Positions 1-9,121 of a stretch of 64,000 bases of DNA are shown here, piece after piece (positions within the stretch are counted from its first letter, which is position 1; each line of letters starts with the position of its first letter). The stretch is taken from the NCBI GenBank assembly GCA_963789255.1, contig CAWBJW010000001.1, positions 1,116,001-1,180,000 on the forward strand. Reading direction: 5' to 3'. The notes beneath the pieces were generated by a model. It had not been told where the DNA came from. It saw only the letters and a list, made by a program, of their open reading frames with translations, and searched no databases. The position numbers and the translations under genes were made by a program. The stretch comes from DATARH01 sp963789255. GTDB lineage: Bacteria > Pseudomonadota > Alphaproteobacteria > ATCC43930 > CGMCC-115725.

Positions 1-496
1 CGAGGCCCGGATCGGCCAGAAGAACAAGATCACCCGGCGATGGGCACGGCGCGGGACGCGGCCCTCGGCACCCCACGATCAGAGAACGCGCTCGACCTAT
101 ATCTTCGGCGCGATCTGTCCGGCCAAGGGGACTGCCGCCGGCCTCATCCTGCCGCGCTGCAATACCGCCGCGATGGCGCTGCACCTGGCCGAAATCTCCC
201 GAACGGTTACACCGGGCGCCCATGCCGTCCTGCTGCTCGATCAGGCCGGCTGGCACCTCTCCGCCAAGCTCGACATCCCCGACAACATCACCCTGATGCC
301 GCTGCCCCCGAAGTCGCCGGAACTCAATCCGGTCGAAAACATCTGGCAGTACATGCGCGACAACTGGCTCTCCAACCGGGTCTTCCAGTCGTACGGCGAC
401 ATCCTCGATCACTGCTGTCATGCCTGGAACAAGCTCGTTGACCGGCCATGGACTATCATGTCGATCGGCCTGCGCGATTGGGCCCATCGGTTCTAA
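1..496 (+). CDS. IS630-family transposase, C-terminal part (cut by window start)
   Basis: The reading frame is already open at base 2 and runs to the stop at 496, so only the C-terminal 164 residues or so of a DDE transposase are visible. The second catalytic Asp sits in LLLDQAGWH and the Glu in PELNPVENIW, about 32 residues later, which is the spacing expected of the IS630/Tc1-mariner group. The first Asp would lie just before the window. The enzyme would cut and rejoin DNA ends of its own element at TA targets. Whether it is intact cannot be seen from here. An IS110 remnant follows downstream, so this end of the window is an IS-rich patch. Confidence 0.85.
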   Translation, partial: EARIGQKNKITRRWARRGTRPSAPHDQRTRSTYIFGAICPAKGTAAGLILPRCNTAAMALHLAEISRTVTPGAHAVLLLDQAGWHLSAKLDIPDNITLMPLPPKSPELNPVENIWQYMRDNWLSNRVFQSYGDILDHCCHAWNKLVDRPWTIMSIGLRDWAHRF

Positions 497-697
497 TCAG
501 CGGGATTTGGTATTACTGATGATGGATAAGCCATTGGTTGGGAATCAAAAAGCGATTTCCTGTCCTTTTGAGCTTGTTCAGAATGGCACGCCTATATTTG
601 TTAGGCTTTTGGACGATTAGGGCTCTTCAAATAATGGGTTTGTGGTTTTTACTAAATCGCCCTGACTTTCCTTTCTTTTGGCGGCACCCTCCTTCGG

Positions 698-785
698 TCG
701 GGTCACGCCCTATCGCGCGGCGCAATTGGCCGCGCGACGGAGCCGCCGCGGCGTCTCCGCCCATGCGGGTGACGGTCGTTGCCGC
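698..785 (+). repeat. Type D structured intergenic element, copy 1
   Basis: A non-coding block with outer arms GTCAC (702-706) and GTGAC (769-773). Inside is a perfect 9-bp hairpin, TCGCGCGGC (713-721) with GCCGCGCGA (729-737). A related block lies at 40512-40590, sharing the flanks GGTCACGCCCTA and GGGTGACGGTCGTTGCCG but with a different inner hairpin. The rest of 497-1040 shows nothing I can support as a gene. Confidence 0.5.
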
Positions 786-1044
786 ATCTCGCGTATACGG
801 GTCGCCTCTGTATTGCCTGGTCCGCCCTTCTGTCCGCAGTAGGCCCATTGGCCCGCTCCATGATGGGGGTTCGGCAGGTTGGGGCGTCCAAGGTAACTGC
901 GCGTGCTTGGCTCAAAAGCCCGCACAATTGCCGGTCGAACATGGCCTTTTGCCGGCGCATCAGGTTACGGGCCTCGATCAGTGGCCCGATCGCCAGGCGC
1001 AATTCCGGCACGCCGCCAGCAGCCTCTCGACCCTGGCGGCAAAG

Positions 1045-1789
1045 GTGCTCCGACGGTAGAGCAGGACGACGAACGGCGACTGCTGCGCGAACGCCAGCGC
1101 CTGGTCAAAGAGAGAACCGCCCACACAAATCGGATCAAGGGCCTGCTGAAGACGCAAGGGATCGCTGAATTTGATCCGCGCGCGGCGGACGCAAAGCAGC
1201 GGCTGGACGGTTTGATCATCGGCGACGGTCGTCACCTGGGCTGCCGCCTCAAGGAGGAGATCGTTCGCGAGTTGCAGCGCCTTGCACTGGTCATGGTGCA
1301 GCTGGCGCAGGTCGAGGCCGAACGCGATCGCGTCATCCGGGAGGCGAAGTCGCGGCTCGAGGAGCCTACTGCCGATTGTCAACGGGACGGGGCGATGCTG
1401 GCTGCGTTGAACCGCCTGAAGGGGATCGGCGCGAACGATGCCTCGATCCTGGTGCGCGAAGCGTTCTGGTGGGATTTCCGCAATCGGCGCGAGCTGGGCG
1501 GGTGGAACGGCTTGGCGCCCGCGCCGTGGGCCAGCGGCTCGGTGGTGCGCGATCAGGGGATCACCAAGGCGGGACCGCCACTGCTGCGCGCCCAGATGAT
1601 GCAGATAGCCTGGCGCTGGCTGTTCTGGCAGCCGGACAGTCGACTGGCGCAGTGGTTCAAGGAGCGCACCGCGGGCGCGACAGACGGATGCGGCGCATCA
1701 TGGTGGTGGCTCTTGCGCGCAAGCTTTTCATCGCCCTCTGGCGCTATGCAACGACCGGCCTGATTCCGGAAGGAGCGATCGTGACCTGA
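1045..1789 (+). pseudogene. IS110-family transposase remnant
   Basis: The frame from about 1045 encodes the linker helices (VEQDDERRLLRERQRLVKER) and the C-terminal Transposase_20-like domain (LKGIGANDASILVREAF, GITKAGPPLLR) of an IS110 recombinase. Near 1680 the reading continues only in the next frame as MRRIMVVALARKLFIALWRY, ending at 1789, so there is a frameshift. The N-terminal DEDD catalytic domain has no counterpart upstream. This is therefore a dead fragment. IS110 elements lack clear terminal repeats, so no outer boundary can be set. Confidence 0.75.
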
Positions 1790-2162
1790 TCCGCAAGGGC
1801 CGAAGGAATTCCCGCACAATTCGCGATCGTCGGGAATGACCGGGCAGGACGTGTGACCGACCTCTCCCTGGGCTGGAAGACGCCGCTTTCAGAGAAGGGT
1901 CCCGTCCCCCGCAGCGCCGCACCCGCAGCAACCGGGATCAGGGTTACGAATGCCGCCCACGCCGCGGCAAATCGAACCGGATAAAAGGCGAGTCGGTCGA
2001 CGGCTTTGACGATATGGCGCTGTGCTCCGGCTGTTCCTTCTGAGCGCAAAATTGCGGGCTTCTTGGGGGCGTCGGTTCCAGCTCGGCACCGCTTCCGGGC
2101 GGTGCCGCGGGATGGTGCCTGACCCTCGAAAATCAGCTTGACATCCGGGGCCCCATAAAAGG

Positions 2163-2235
2163 GAGAGGGCGGAGGGATTCGGCTGACGGGTTTGGAGGCT
2201 GAGAGAAAGCTCCGGCCGCCCGTCTCGGAGGACCC
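2163..2235 (+). promoter_or_regulatory. Type A structured leader before the parB-like gene
   Basis: Directly upstream of the parB-like start the DNA can fold so that GAGA-GGGCGG (2163-2172) pairs with CCGCCC-g-TCTC (2216-2226). An inner hairpin has arms GGAG and CTCC around a GAGAGAAAG loop. The loop sequence and the CTCGGAG next to the start codon resemble the leaders at 5853-5948 and 15683-15774. This is the weakest of the three type A copies. The region 1790-2160 before it holds nothing I recognise. Confidence 0.4.
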
Positions 2236-2239
2236 CACC

Positions 2240-4303
2240 ATGGCAAGAACCCAACCCACCGTCGTCCTGAGCCGGTCTCAGGACATTCCCTTCAACAAAC
2301 TGGTCCTGTCCCAGGCCAATGTCCGGCGCATCAAGACCGGACTCTCGATCGAGGAACTGGCCGAGGACATCGCCCGGCGCGGGCTCCTGCAGAGCCTGAG
2401 CGTCCGGCCGGTGCGCGACGCCGGCGGCGCCGATACCGGCGTCTATGAGGTCCCGGCGGGCGGGCGCCGCTTCCGCGCCCTCGAGCTCCTGGTCAAGCAG
2501 AAGCGCATGGCCAAGACCCAGCCGGTGCCCTGCGTCGTGCGCGAGGACGGCATCGCCGAGGAGGACAGCCTGGCCGAGAACGTCCAGCGCGTCGCGCTGC
2601 ATCCGCTCGACCAGTTCCGCGCCTTCCAGACCCTGCGCGACGCCGGGCTCAGCGAGGAAGACATCGCCGCCCGCTTCTTCATCGGCGTGAACGTCGTGCG
2701 TCAGCGCCTCAAGCTCGTCGCCGTCTCGCCGAAGCTGCTCGACCTCTACGCCGCCGACGAGATGAAGCTTGAGCAGCTCATGGCCTTCACCGTCACCGAC
2801 GACCAGGCGCGGCAGGAGCAGGTGTGGGAGGGCTTGGCCCGCTCCTATAACAAGGAACCCTATTACATCCGCCGCCAGTTGACCGAAACGGCGATCCGCG
2901 CTTCCGACAAGCGGGCGCGCTTCATCGGCGTCGCTGCCTACGAGGCGGCGGGCGGCATCGTCATGCGCGACCTGTTCGAGCAGGACAATGGCGGGTGGCT
3001 CCAGGATTCGGCGCTGCTCGATCGTTTGGCGATCGCCAAACTCACCTCCGAGGCCGAGGCCCTGCGCGCCGAGGGCTGGAAATGGATCGAGGTTGCGATC
3101 GAGTTCGCCTACGGCCATGCCGCCGGCTTGCGTCGCCTGACCGGCACTGCTGCCGAAATCAGCGCCGAGGAGCACCCCCGGCACGAGGCGCTGTGCGAGG
3201 AGTTCGACCGGCTGAACGAGGAGTATGCCGACGCCGACACCGACGACCTTCCCGAGGAGGTGGCGCAGCGGCTCGACGAATTGGAGGCCGAGCTGCAAGC
3301 CTTCGCGGAGCGGCCCGACATCTACGATCCCGCCGACATCGCCCGCGCCGGCGCCTTCGTCAGCATTTCCAACGAGGGCGGACTGCGCATCGACCGCGGT
3401 TATGTGCGGCGCGAGGACGAGATCCCCGCAGAGGGCGAGCCGGGCATGGTGCCGACGCCGGACGCGCAGGAGGGATCATGGGCGCGGCCGATCATCATCA
3501 CCGTCGGCGGGGATGCGGGGTCCCCGGATGCCGAAGCCGGCGACGAGGACGACGGCATCAAGCCTTTGTCCGAACGGCTCGTCACCGAGCTGACGGCGCA
3601 CCGGACGCTGGCATTGCGCGATGCGCTCGCGGGCGATCCCGAGATCGCCTTCGTCGCGGCGCTGCACGCCTTTTGCCTCAAGGCGTTCTACCACTCCGCC
3701 GTCGATTCCTGCCTGGAGATCGACGCCACCAGCACCGGTTTCCTCCACCAGGCGCCGGGGCTGGCCGAGTGCGACGCCGCCAAGGCGATCAACTCCCGGC
3801 AGGAGGCTTGGGTGAAGCGGTTGCCCGAGGATTCGGAAGATCTCTGGGGCGCGTTGATCGCCCTCGACGCGGACTCACGGGCAGCGCTCTTCGCTCATTG
3901 CGCCGCGCTCACGGTCAACGCGGTCCACGACCCCTACAGCCGCAGCCCACACCGCATCGCGCACGCCGACCAAATCGCGCGGGCGATCGGCCTCGACATG
4001 GCGGCGAACTGGACGCCGACGGTCGAGAATTATCTCGGGCGCGTCACAAAGATCCGCATCCTCGAGGCAGTGCGCGAGGCCAAGGCCGAGGCGGCGGCGC
4101 AGTTGATCGACCACCTGAAGAAGCCGGAGATGGCGAAGGAGGCGGAACGGCTGCTCGCCGGGACCGGCTGGTTGCCCGAGCCGCTGCGGTTGCCCGAGCC
4201 GGAAGTTCCGGCGAGCGCCGCTGGCACCACCGAGGAGAGCCTGCCCGCCTTTCTCGACGGCGAGGACGCGCCGGCCGACGCCCTGGCCGACGCAGCCGAG
4301 TGA
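2240..4303 (+). CDS. ParB/RepB-like N-terminal domain protein of mobile elements
   Basis: A 687-residue protein. The start at 2240 is chosen because it follows CGGAGGA and begins exactly before the conserved domain. Residues about 15-115 form a ParB/Srx-like domain with AGGRRFRAL near 73-81 and LAENVQR (ENxxR box) near 112-118. A helix-turn-helix follows (LSEEDIAARF...VVRQRLKL). The long C-terminal half is acidic and typical of the large ParB-like proteins found on alphaproteobacterial plasmids and ICEs. No parA gene is adjacent, so a classic partition role is uncertain; a DNA-binding regulator, or the CTPase/nuclease activity known in the ParB superfamily, is also possible. It heads the run with the DUF6878 and DUF6915 genes. 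Confidence 0.85.
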   Translation: MARTQPTVVLSRSQDIPFNKLVLSQANVRRIKTGLSIEELAEDIARRGLLQSLSVRPVRDAGGADTGVYEVPAGGRRFRALELLVKQKRMAKTQPVPCVVREDGIAEEDSLAENVQRVALHPLDQFRAFQTLRDAGLSEEDIAARFFIGVNVVRQRLKLVAVSPKLLDLYAADEMKLEQLMAFTVTDDQARQEQVWEGLARSYNKEPYYIRRQLTETAIRASDKRARFIGVAAYEAAGGIVMRDLFEQDNGGWLQDSALLDRLAIAKLTSEAEALRAEGWKWIEVAIEFAYGHAAGLRRLTGTAAEISAEEHPRHEALCEEFDRLNEEYADADTDDLPEEVAQRLDELEAELQAFAERPDIYDPADIARAGAFVSISNEGGLRIDRGYVRREDEIPAEGEPGMVPTPDAQEGSWARPIIITVGGDAGSPDAEAGDEDDGIKPLSERLVTELTAHRTLALRDALAGDPEIAFVAALHAFCLKAFYHSAVDSCLEIDATSTGFLHQAPGLAECDAAKAINSRQEAWVKRLPEDSEDLWGALIALDADSRAALFAHCAALTVNAVHDPYSRSPHRIAHADQIARAIGLDMAANWTPTVENYLGRVTKIRILEAVREAKAEAAAQLIDHLKKPEMAKEAERLLAGTGWLPEPLRLPEPEVPASAAGTTEESLPAFLDGEDAPADALADAAE

Positions 4304-4375
4304 TCGACTGCGGAGCGGCCAATCGGACCAGAGCGGTCGCCCCGCTTTTTCCAACCAAAATTCAGGAGAACCAAT

Positions 4376-4867
4376 ATGACCACCGACACTAACACCGACA
4401 CACCAGAAACCGATGTTGAAGGCACCTTTGCGGCTTCGATCGCCAGATATCAGAACCATGCGTGCCGCGTCGCTGAGGCCCGGCCCGCCAACAAGGCCGT
4501 GCTGTTTGACGCGCTCGCCCGCGCCGGAATTACCAGCGTCGTCGTCAATTTCGACGGCTGCGGCGACAACGGCCAGATCGAGCGCATCAACGTCCAGGCG
4601 GGCGAGGCTGAGGCGAAGCTGCCAGAGGATCAGATCGAATTCGTCGAGCCGGTGTTCGGCGATCCCGAAAAAGTCGAACGATCGACGCATACCGTGAGCG
4701 ATGCGATCGAGACCCTCGTCTATGCTTTCCTCGAAGAGACCCATGGCGGGTGGGAGGACAACGACGGGGCCTATGGCGACTTCACGTTCGACGTCGAGAA
4801 GCGGACGATCACGCTCGACTACAACGAGCGGTACACGGAGACCGCCTACTCCTGCCACACCTTTTAA
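4376..4867 (+). CDS. DUF6878 family protein
   Basis: 163 residues, preceded by CAGGAGAACCAAT, a good ribosome site. The core VVVNFDGCGDNGQIERI and the C-terminal DYNERYTETAYSCHTF match what I know of DUF6878, a family of unknown function common on alphaproteobacterial plasmids and integrative elements. It has no signal peptide or membrane segment and is acidic. It lies 72 bp after the parB-like gene and 10 bp before the DUF6915 gene, so the three probably share a transcript. Function unknown; family assignment is from memory of the motif, not a search. Confidence 0.75.
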   Translation: MTTDTNTDTPETDVEGTFAASIARYQNHACRVAEARPANKAVLFDALARAGITSVVVNFDGCGDNGQIERINVQAGEAEAKLPEDQIEFVEPVFGDPEKVERSTHTVSDAIETLVYAFLEETHGGWEDNDGAYGDFTFDVEKRTITLDYNERYTETAYSCHTF

Positions 4868-4877
4868 GGAGGCCGTC

Positions 4878-5243
4878 ATGGGACATTGCTATCACCACGC
4901 GCTCTCCTCGGCGCGCAAATGGGGCGGGACGGCGGAAGATTATCTCGCGCTCCATCAATGGTTCGACGAGCCCTCGAAGCTAATCATCGCCGATTTCCGC
5001 CACCGGGCACTCAGGCACCATTCCGAGGGTGTGTTCATGCTGGAGAGGTTCTTCGGCCCGACAATTACGATCTCAACCGGCCGCGTCGTGCCGGTGCGTT
5101 TTGTCGGCGAGCAGCATGTGCGCGAAGATCTTGGCTTCATCCCGAGCTTCGCCGATTGGGTGCGGTGCATCCGCCCCGAGCCGTGGATGGGCCGCGCCCA
5201 ACCGATCCACCGCGAGGTCGATCCGTTCGCCGCCACCGGCTGA
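4878..5243 (+). CDS. DUF6915 family protein
   Basis: 121 residues, start after AAGGAGGCCGTC. The N-terminus MGHCYHHALSSARKWGG and the block FRHRALRHHSEGVFMLERFFG are typical of DUF6915, a small cytoplasmic family of unknown function in mobile elements of Alphaproteobacteria. It is rich in His near the N-terminus (HCYHH, RHRALRHH), which might bind a metal; that is only a suggestion. It sits 10 bp after the DUF6878 gene and is followed by a perfect hairpin. Confidence 0.75.
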   Translation: MGHCYHHALSSARKWGGTAEDYLALHQWFDEPSKLIIADFRHRALRHHSEGVFMLERFFGPTITISTGRVVPVRFVGEQHVREDLGFIPSFADWVRCIRPEPWMGRAQPIHREVDPFAATG

Positions 5244-5266
5244 CCATCGCCTCTCATCATCAACCT

Positions 5267-5300
5267 GCGAAGAACCCGGCCACCGCGCCGGGTTCTTCGC
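5267..5300 (+). terminator. Perfect 14-bp hairpin between two backbone genes
   Basis: GCGAAGAACCCGGC (5267-5280) is the exact reverse complement of 5287-5300, with a 6-base loop. It lies 24 bp after the DUF6915 stop and 16 bp before the next start. No run of T follows, so it may be an RNA processing or stability hairpin rather than a classic terminator. Similar perfect hairpins follow both DUF736 genes (39946-39965 and 47093-47120). Confidence 0.6.
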
Positions 5301-5316
5301 GTTTCAGGAGCTCACA

Positions 5317-5823
5317 ATGGCTAACTACTATTCCCCAACCGTCATCCAGCCGACGATTCCCCAGACCGACATGACACCGCTGGAGCGCCTGCTGCTCGAA
5401 AGCATGTTCAGCGCCAGCGACAGCGCCGACGGCGGCGGACTCTATTTCCACGCCGAGGAAGGGCCGGTGGATTTCATCGTGCTGAGCCGCGCCGAAATCG
5501 AGGCGGCGCTCGGAGCCTCTAACGGAACCGCCGGCACGGCCGCGACCTTCGTCGCCGAGCGCTTGTCACGGGTGGCGCCCGAAGAGGTTGAGATCGATCT
5601 TGACCTCAGCGGCACGTCAACTTGGGAATTTATCTTTCAGGAAATCGTGCGCCGGTCGCCGACCCTGCGCTACGTCACCGCCATCACCTCGTTCGAATGC
5701 TCGAAGATGCGCCCCGACGGTTTCGGCGGCATGGCAGTCCTGATCACCGCCGACCGCATTCTCGGCAAATCCACCCACGATCTGATCGCCGAGTTCCTGG
5801 CCGAGACCGGGCTCGATGCCTGA
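5317..5823 (+). CDS. Hypothetical mobile-element protein
   Basis: 168 residues starting after TTCAGGAGCTCACA. I do not recognise the family. The protein is acidic and soluble, with no signal peptide, membrane helix or catalytic motif I can name. The middle has a run EEVEIDLDLSGTSTWEFIF and the end LGKSTHDLIAEFLAETGL, which look like ordinary alpha/beta structure. It is the fourth gene of the parB-DUF6878-DUF6915 run and shares the strand and codon use of its neighbours, so I take it as a real element gene. Confidence 0.7.
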   Translation: MANYYSPTVIQPTIPQTDMTPLERLLLESMFSASDSADGGGLYFHAEEGPVDFIVLSRAEIEAALGASNGTAGTAATFVAERLSRVAPEEVEIDLDLSGTSTWEFIFQEIVRRSPTLRYVTAITSFECSKMRPDGFGGMAVLITADRILGKSTHDLIAEFLAETGLDA

Positions 5824-5852
5824 CCCCGCGGCCGGCGCCGTCTGGCCCGGCC

Positions 5853-5948
5853 GGAAAGGAAGAGGACAGCCGGGAGCCGGGTGAACCCGGAGCGGCGAGA
5901 GAGAGCGCGCCGTCGGGTTTTCCCGTCCCCGCTCTCGGAGAATTTCCC
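5853..5948 (+). promoter_or_regulatory. Type A structured leader
   Basis: GGAAA (5853-5857) can pair with TTTCC (5943-5947). CCGGGAGC (5870-5877) pairs with GCTCTCGG (5931-5938, one G-T pair). Inside are hairpins CCGGG-TGAA-CCCGG (5877-5890) and CGGG-TTTT-CCCG. The layout and the bases GAGAGAGCGCGC match the leader at 15683-15774, where the main arm reads CCGGGAGCG with CGCTCCCGG. The element ends at the start codon of the 48-residue gene. Confidence 0.65.
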
Positions 5949-6095
5949 ATGTCCAATTCCTCTGCCGCTACCGCTTTCGATTTCCGCAAGCGCGTCGCTT
6001 ATGACGACGACGCCAAGCGCCTGTTTCACCACCATGCCCGCCGCCAGCTCCGCCTCCTCGCCGACGCGCTCGGCCTCGCGCCCAGTCTCATTTGA
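5949..6095 (+). CDS. Small hypothetical protein (48 aa)
   Basis: A 48-residue ORF starting right after the type A leader (CGGAGAATTTCCC then ATG). The sequence MSNSSAATAFDFRKRVAYD followed by a basic helix (AKRLFHHHARRQLRLLADAL) is a plausible small basic protein. I know no family for it. Support comes from the conserved leader in front and from the next gene, whose start lies 46 bp downstream after GGAGAAGTCACC. Confidence 0.5.
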   Translation: MSNSSAATAFDFRKRVAYDDDAKRLFHHHARRQLRLLADALGLAPSLI

Positions 6096-6233
6096 CCTGC
6101 GAAATAACAAAGGCGGCATCGCCGTCAGCGGAGAAGTCACCATGCACGGCGATCACCTCTACGTGCAGGCGTGCCAGCGTAAGCGTCCGGTCTGGAACGT
6201 GAAGGCTTCCCGCCGGAGCAGCGGCGCTGGTGC

Positions 6234-7046
6234 TCAGCCGCTCGGGGTTTGGGCATAGGGGGCCTGGGCGAAGGCGACGCCCATGGCGCGGAGCCGCTCT
6301 TTGCCGCGGATCGTCAGGTCGGTGATCATGGCGAACTGCTCCCGGCTTTCGGTCACGTAGGCCTTGATCTTGTAGTGGGTGCCCCAGGGGGTTTCCGCCG
6401 CCACGACGGTCACCGGGGTTTGCGGTTGCCGATAACGGCTGGTGTCGCCGATTTCGGCCAAGGCCTGGCGCACGGCGGCGCCATCGTGGTTGGCGTTGAG
6501 GTAGAAGTTGGTGACGCAGAGCAGGCTCGGCTTGCCGCCACTGGCGTTGAAGACGCTGGCCGACCAAAGCCTTGCATGTGGGATGATCACCTCGGTGTCG
6601 TCGGCGGTTACGAGGTGCACGGCGCGGGTGCCGATCGCCTTGACCTCGCCGTAGGTCCCGTCGAGCTCGATCCAGTCGCCGGGCTGATAGGTGTGCTCGA
6701 TGATCGTAACGATCCCGGCGGCCAGGCAGCTCGCGTAATCCTTGAGGGCGAAGGCGAGCGCCAGGCTGACGGCCGCCACCAGCGCGACAACGTTCTCGAA
6801 GGTGGGCTCGACCAGGATCGGGACGATGATCGCGATGCCGACGACCCCGATCAGCAACCGGGCGATCGGCGCCGTGCGCAGGATCAGCAGGCGCCGATGC
6901 GAGGGCGCGCTCTCGGCGGCGCGGCGCACGATCCAGCGCACCGCCAGGACGAGCAACTGGCCGCCGACCAGAACGGCAAGAACGAGCAGAACATCGCCCC
7001 AAGTCAGTTCCCGCAGGAAGCCCAGAGAGTGACCGGCCGCATTCAT
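6234..7046 (-). CDS. MscS-family mechanosensitive channel, IS66 passenger
   Basis: 270 residues. Three membrane helices can be seen at about 18-40, 59-79 and 84-113; the third runs into the conserved pore-lining stretch of MscS (AAVSLALAFALKD). The beta domain follows (QPGDWIELDGTYGEV, VIIPHARLWSASV). MscS proteins open under membrane tension and release solutes during osmotic downshock. The gene starts 48 bp downstream of the tnpC stop on the same strand and lies inside the terminal repeats, so it probably depends on transposon or read-through transcription. Its presence in the second, decayed element copy shows it is a stable part of this transposon. Confidence 0.88.
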   Translation of the reverse strand: MNAAGHSLGFLRELTWGDVLLVLAVLVGGQLLVLAVRWIVRRAAESAPSHRRLLILRTAPIARLLIGVVGIAIIVPILVEPTFENVVALVAAVSLALAFALKDYASCLAAGIVTIIEHTYQPGDWIELDGTYGEVKAIGTRAVHLVTADDTEVIIPHARLWSASVFNASGGKPSLLCVTNFYLNANHDGAAVRQALAEIGDTSRYRQPQTPVTVVAAETPWGTHYKIKAYVTESREQFAMITDLTIRGKERLRAMGVAFAQAPYAQTPSG

Positions 7047-7094
7047 GGCATTCCCCCTTTGGCAGGTCCGGCCGGTTCGGGATGCCGTCGATGG

Positions 7095-8708
7095 TCAGGC
7101 GGCCTCCGGCGGGATGTTTGTCGGCAACCATCGCCATGGCATCAGCTCGTCGATCCGATTGATCGGATGCCCGTCGGCGATCTTGGCGAGCGCATCGCGT
7201 AGATAGGCTTGCGGGTTCATCCCGTTGAGCTTGGCCGTCTGGACAATGGTGTACAGGGCGGCGGCGCGCTCGCCGCCGGTGTCGGCGCCGGCGAAGAGGT
7301 AGTTCTTGCGCCCCAACGCGATCCCGCGCAGGGCATTCTCAGCGATATTGTTGTCGGCTTCGAGGCGGCCGTCGGTGACGAAGCGTGACAGCGCGTCGCG
7401 CCGCTTGAGCGTGTATCGAAAAGCCTCGGCCAGCGCCGACTTCGCCGACAGCTTGGCCACGGTCTGGTCGGCCCAATCGAAGAACGAGACGAGCAGCGGC
7501 GCCGTCTCGGCGCGGTGCGCCACGCGTTCGGCGACCGGGGCGAACTGTGCCTTCGCTTCGACCACATAGAAGGCCGCGATCCGGTCGAGCGCCCCTTTGG
7601 CGACCGGCGACTTCGTCGCTTCCCACACGTCGAAGAACTTGCGGCGGCAATGCGCCCAGCACGCCACCTCGGTGATCGACCCCGGCTCGGCGCGTGCGGC
7701 ATCGTAGAGCGCCTCGAAGCCGGCGTAGGCATCAGCCTGGAGAAAGCCGGCGAACCTCGCCAGATGAGCCGCCGGATGCGCGCCGCCGCGATCGGGGCTG
7801 TAGAAGTAGGCGGCGGCCGGCGGGTCTGTGCCACAGAACGGCCGATCGTCACGCACATAGACCCACAGCCGCCCGGTCTTGGTCCGGCCCAGCCCCGGCG
7901 CGAGCACCGGGACCGGCGTGTCGTCGCCGTGGATCTTCTCGGCGGCAAAGACGTGCTTCTGGATGCCCGCAACGATCGGCTGAAGCAGCCAGGCCGCCTG
8001 ACCGACCCAATCGCACAAGGTCGAGCGGTCGAGGTCGAGCCCCTCCCGGCCGTAGATCTCGCTCTGCCGGTAAAGCGGCAGGTGATCGCAATACTTCGAG
8101 ACCAGCACATGCGCCAGCATGCCGGGAGCGGCTCGGCCGCGCGGCGTCGGCATCGCGGCGGCCGGGGCCTGGGTGATCGCATCGCAGGCTTTGCAGGCAT
8201 ACTTGGGCCGGACATGGCGGATCACCAGGAAGTGGCCCGGCACGTAGTCCAGCACCTCGGTGATATCCTCGCCGAGCTTGGCCATGCCGGCGCCGCACTC
8301 GGGGCAGGCAGAGGCGCCGTCATTCTCGGGCTCATGCTCGATCTGCTGACGCGGCAGATGCTCGGGCAGCGGCCGGCGCTTGGGCTTCGCGCGCTCGATG
8401 CCCGATGTTGGGCGATCTTCGGTTTCCGCCTCGGCCTCTTCTTGCGCCGCGCCGGTCTCCAGCTCCTCGAGTTGCAGTTCCAACTGCTCGATCTGGCGGG
8501 CGATCCGCTCGGACGACCGACCGAACTGCATCCGGCGCAGCTTGGCGATCTGGAACTTGAGCTTCTCGATCTCCAGGGTCCGCAGCTGCACCGAGAGCTG
8601 GGCCGCCTTCAGCTCCGAGGTCGCCGCCGCCAACTCGCTCTGACAGGCCAGCGCAAAGGCGCGCAAGGCTTCCAGATCGGTGGGCAGATCAGCCGTGGCG
8701 AGCGACAT
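7095..8708 (-). CDS. tnpC: IS66 transposase TnpC
   Basis: About 537 residues from the Met at 8708. A start 15 bases further up (8723) is also open. It has an N-terminal coiled coil (about 25-95, heptad-like Leu/Glu), a leucine-zipper-like region, a Cys pair zinc site (ACPECGAGM, KYACKACDAI) and the DDE domain with HGDDTPVPV, LQADAYAGF and the Glu in DGRLEADNNIAENALR. It ends with the typical IS66 C-terminal block GRKNYLFAGADTGGERAA. It catalyses transposition together with TnpA and TnpB. All motifs are intact, unlike the copy at 30086-31694. Confidence 0.92.
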   Translation of the reverse strand: MSLATADLPTDLEALRAFALACQSELAAATSELKAAQLSVQLRTLEIEKLKFQIAKLRRMQFGRSSERIARQIEQLELQLEELETGAAQEEAEAETEDRPTSGIERAKPKRRPLPEHLPRQQIEHEPENDGASACPECGAGMAKLGEDITEVLDYVPGHFLVIRHVRPKYACKACDAITQAPAAAMPTPRGRAAPGMLAHVLVSKYCDHLPLYRQSEIYGREGLDLDRSTLCDWVGQAAWLLQPIVAGIQKHVFAAEKIHGDDTPVPVLAPGLGRTKTGRLWVYVRDDRPFCGTDPPAAAYFYSPDRGGAHPAAHLARFAGFLQADAYAGFEALYDAARAEPGSITEVACWAHCRRKFFDVWEATKSPVAKGALDRIAAFYVVEAKAQFAPVAERVAHRAETAPLLVSFFDWADQTVAKLSAKSALAEAFRYTLKRRDALSRFVTDGRLEADNNIAENALRGIALGRKNYLFAGADTGGERAAALYTIVQTAKLNGMNPQAYLRDALAKIADGHPINRIDELMPWRWLPTNIPPEAA

Positions 8709-8767
8709 GACCGACCCTAGCAAAACCGCGCACTACGAACCAGAATCGCAAGCGAATCGCTGCCTTG

Positions 8768-9121
8768 TCAGACCAGCATTGGTTGCCGCGGTTGCGGTGG
8801 TGCTACCGTTCTGCGCCAGTCCATCGCCTCGATCAGCAGGGCCAATTGCGCGGGGCTGAGCACGACGCTGCCATCGACGATTGGCGGCCACACGAAGCGG
8901 CCCCGCTCCAGCCGTTTGGCGAACAGGCAAAGCCCGCTGCCATCCCAGTACAGCGCCTTCAAATAGTCACCGCGCTTGCCGCGAAACAGAAAGAGATGCC
9001 CGCTAAACGGATCGGCGCCGATCATCTGTTTGGCCTTGGCCGCCAGCCCGTCGAAGCCATTGCGCAGATCGACCGGGTGGCAGGCGAGGAATACCTTGGT
9101 GCCGGGGGCCAGGCTGATCAC
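8768..9121 (-). CDS. tnpB: IS66 accessory protein TnpB
   Basis: 117 residues, the usual length for IS66 Orf2. The motif KVFLACHPVDLRNGFDGLA at the N-terminus and the block FLFRGKRGDYLKALYWDGSG are diagnostic. The start overlaps the tnpA stop by 4 bases (ATGA), showing translational coupling. TnpB is required for IS66 transposition although its biochemical job is not settled. Confidence 0.92.
   Translation of the reverse strand: MISLAPGTKVFLACHPVDLRNGFDGLAAKAKQMIGADPFSGHLFLFRGKRGDYLKALYWDGSGLCLFAKRLERGRFVWPPIVDGSVVLSPAQLALLIEAMDWRRTVAPPQPRQPMLV

Noticed and set aside
2138..2166. Sigma-70 promoter beginning with TTGACA
   Set aside because: No acceptable -10 box at 16-18 bp spacing.
1889..3298. 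A 469-codon open frame on the minus strand
   Set aside because: Antisense to the parB-like gene; Leu/Gly/Asp-rich composition without any recognisable fold.
2240..4303. Partition locus (parAB)
   Set aside because: There is no ParA ATPase next to the ParB-like gene and no clear parS array in the flanks.
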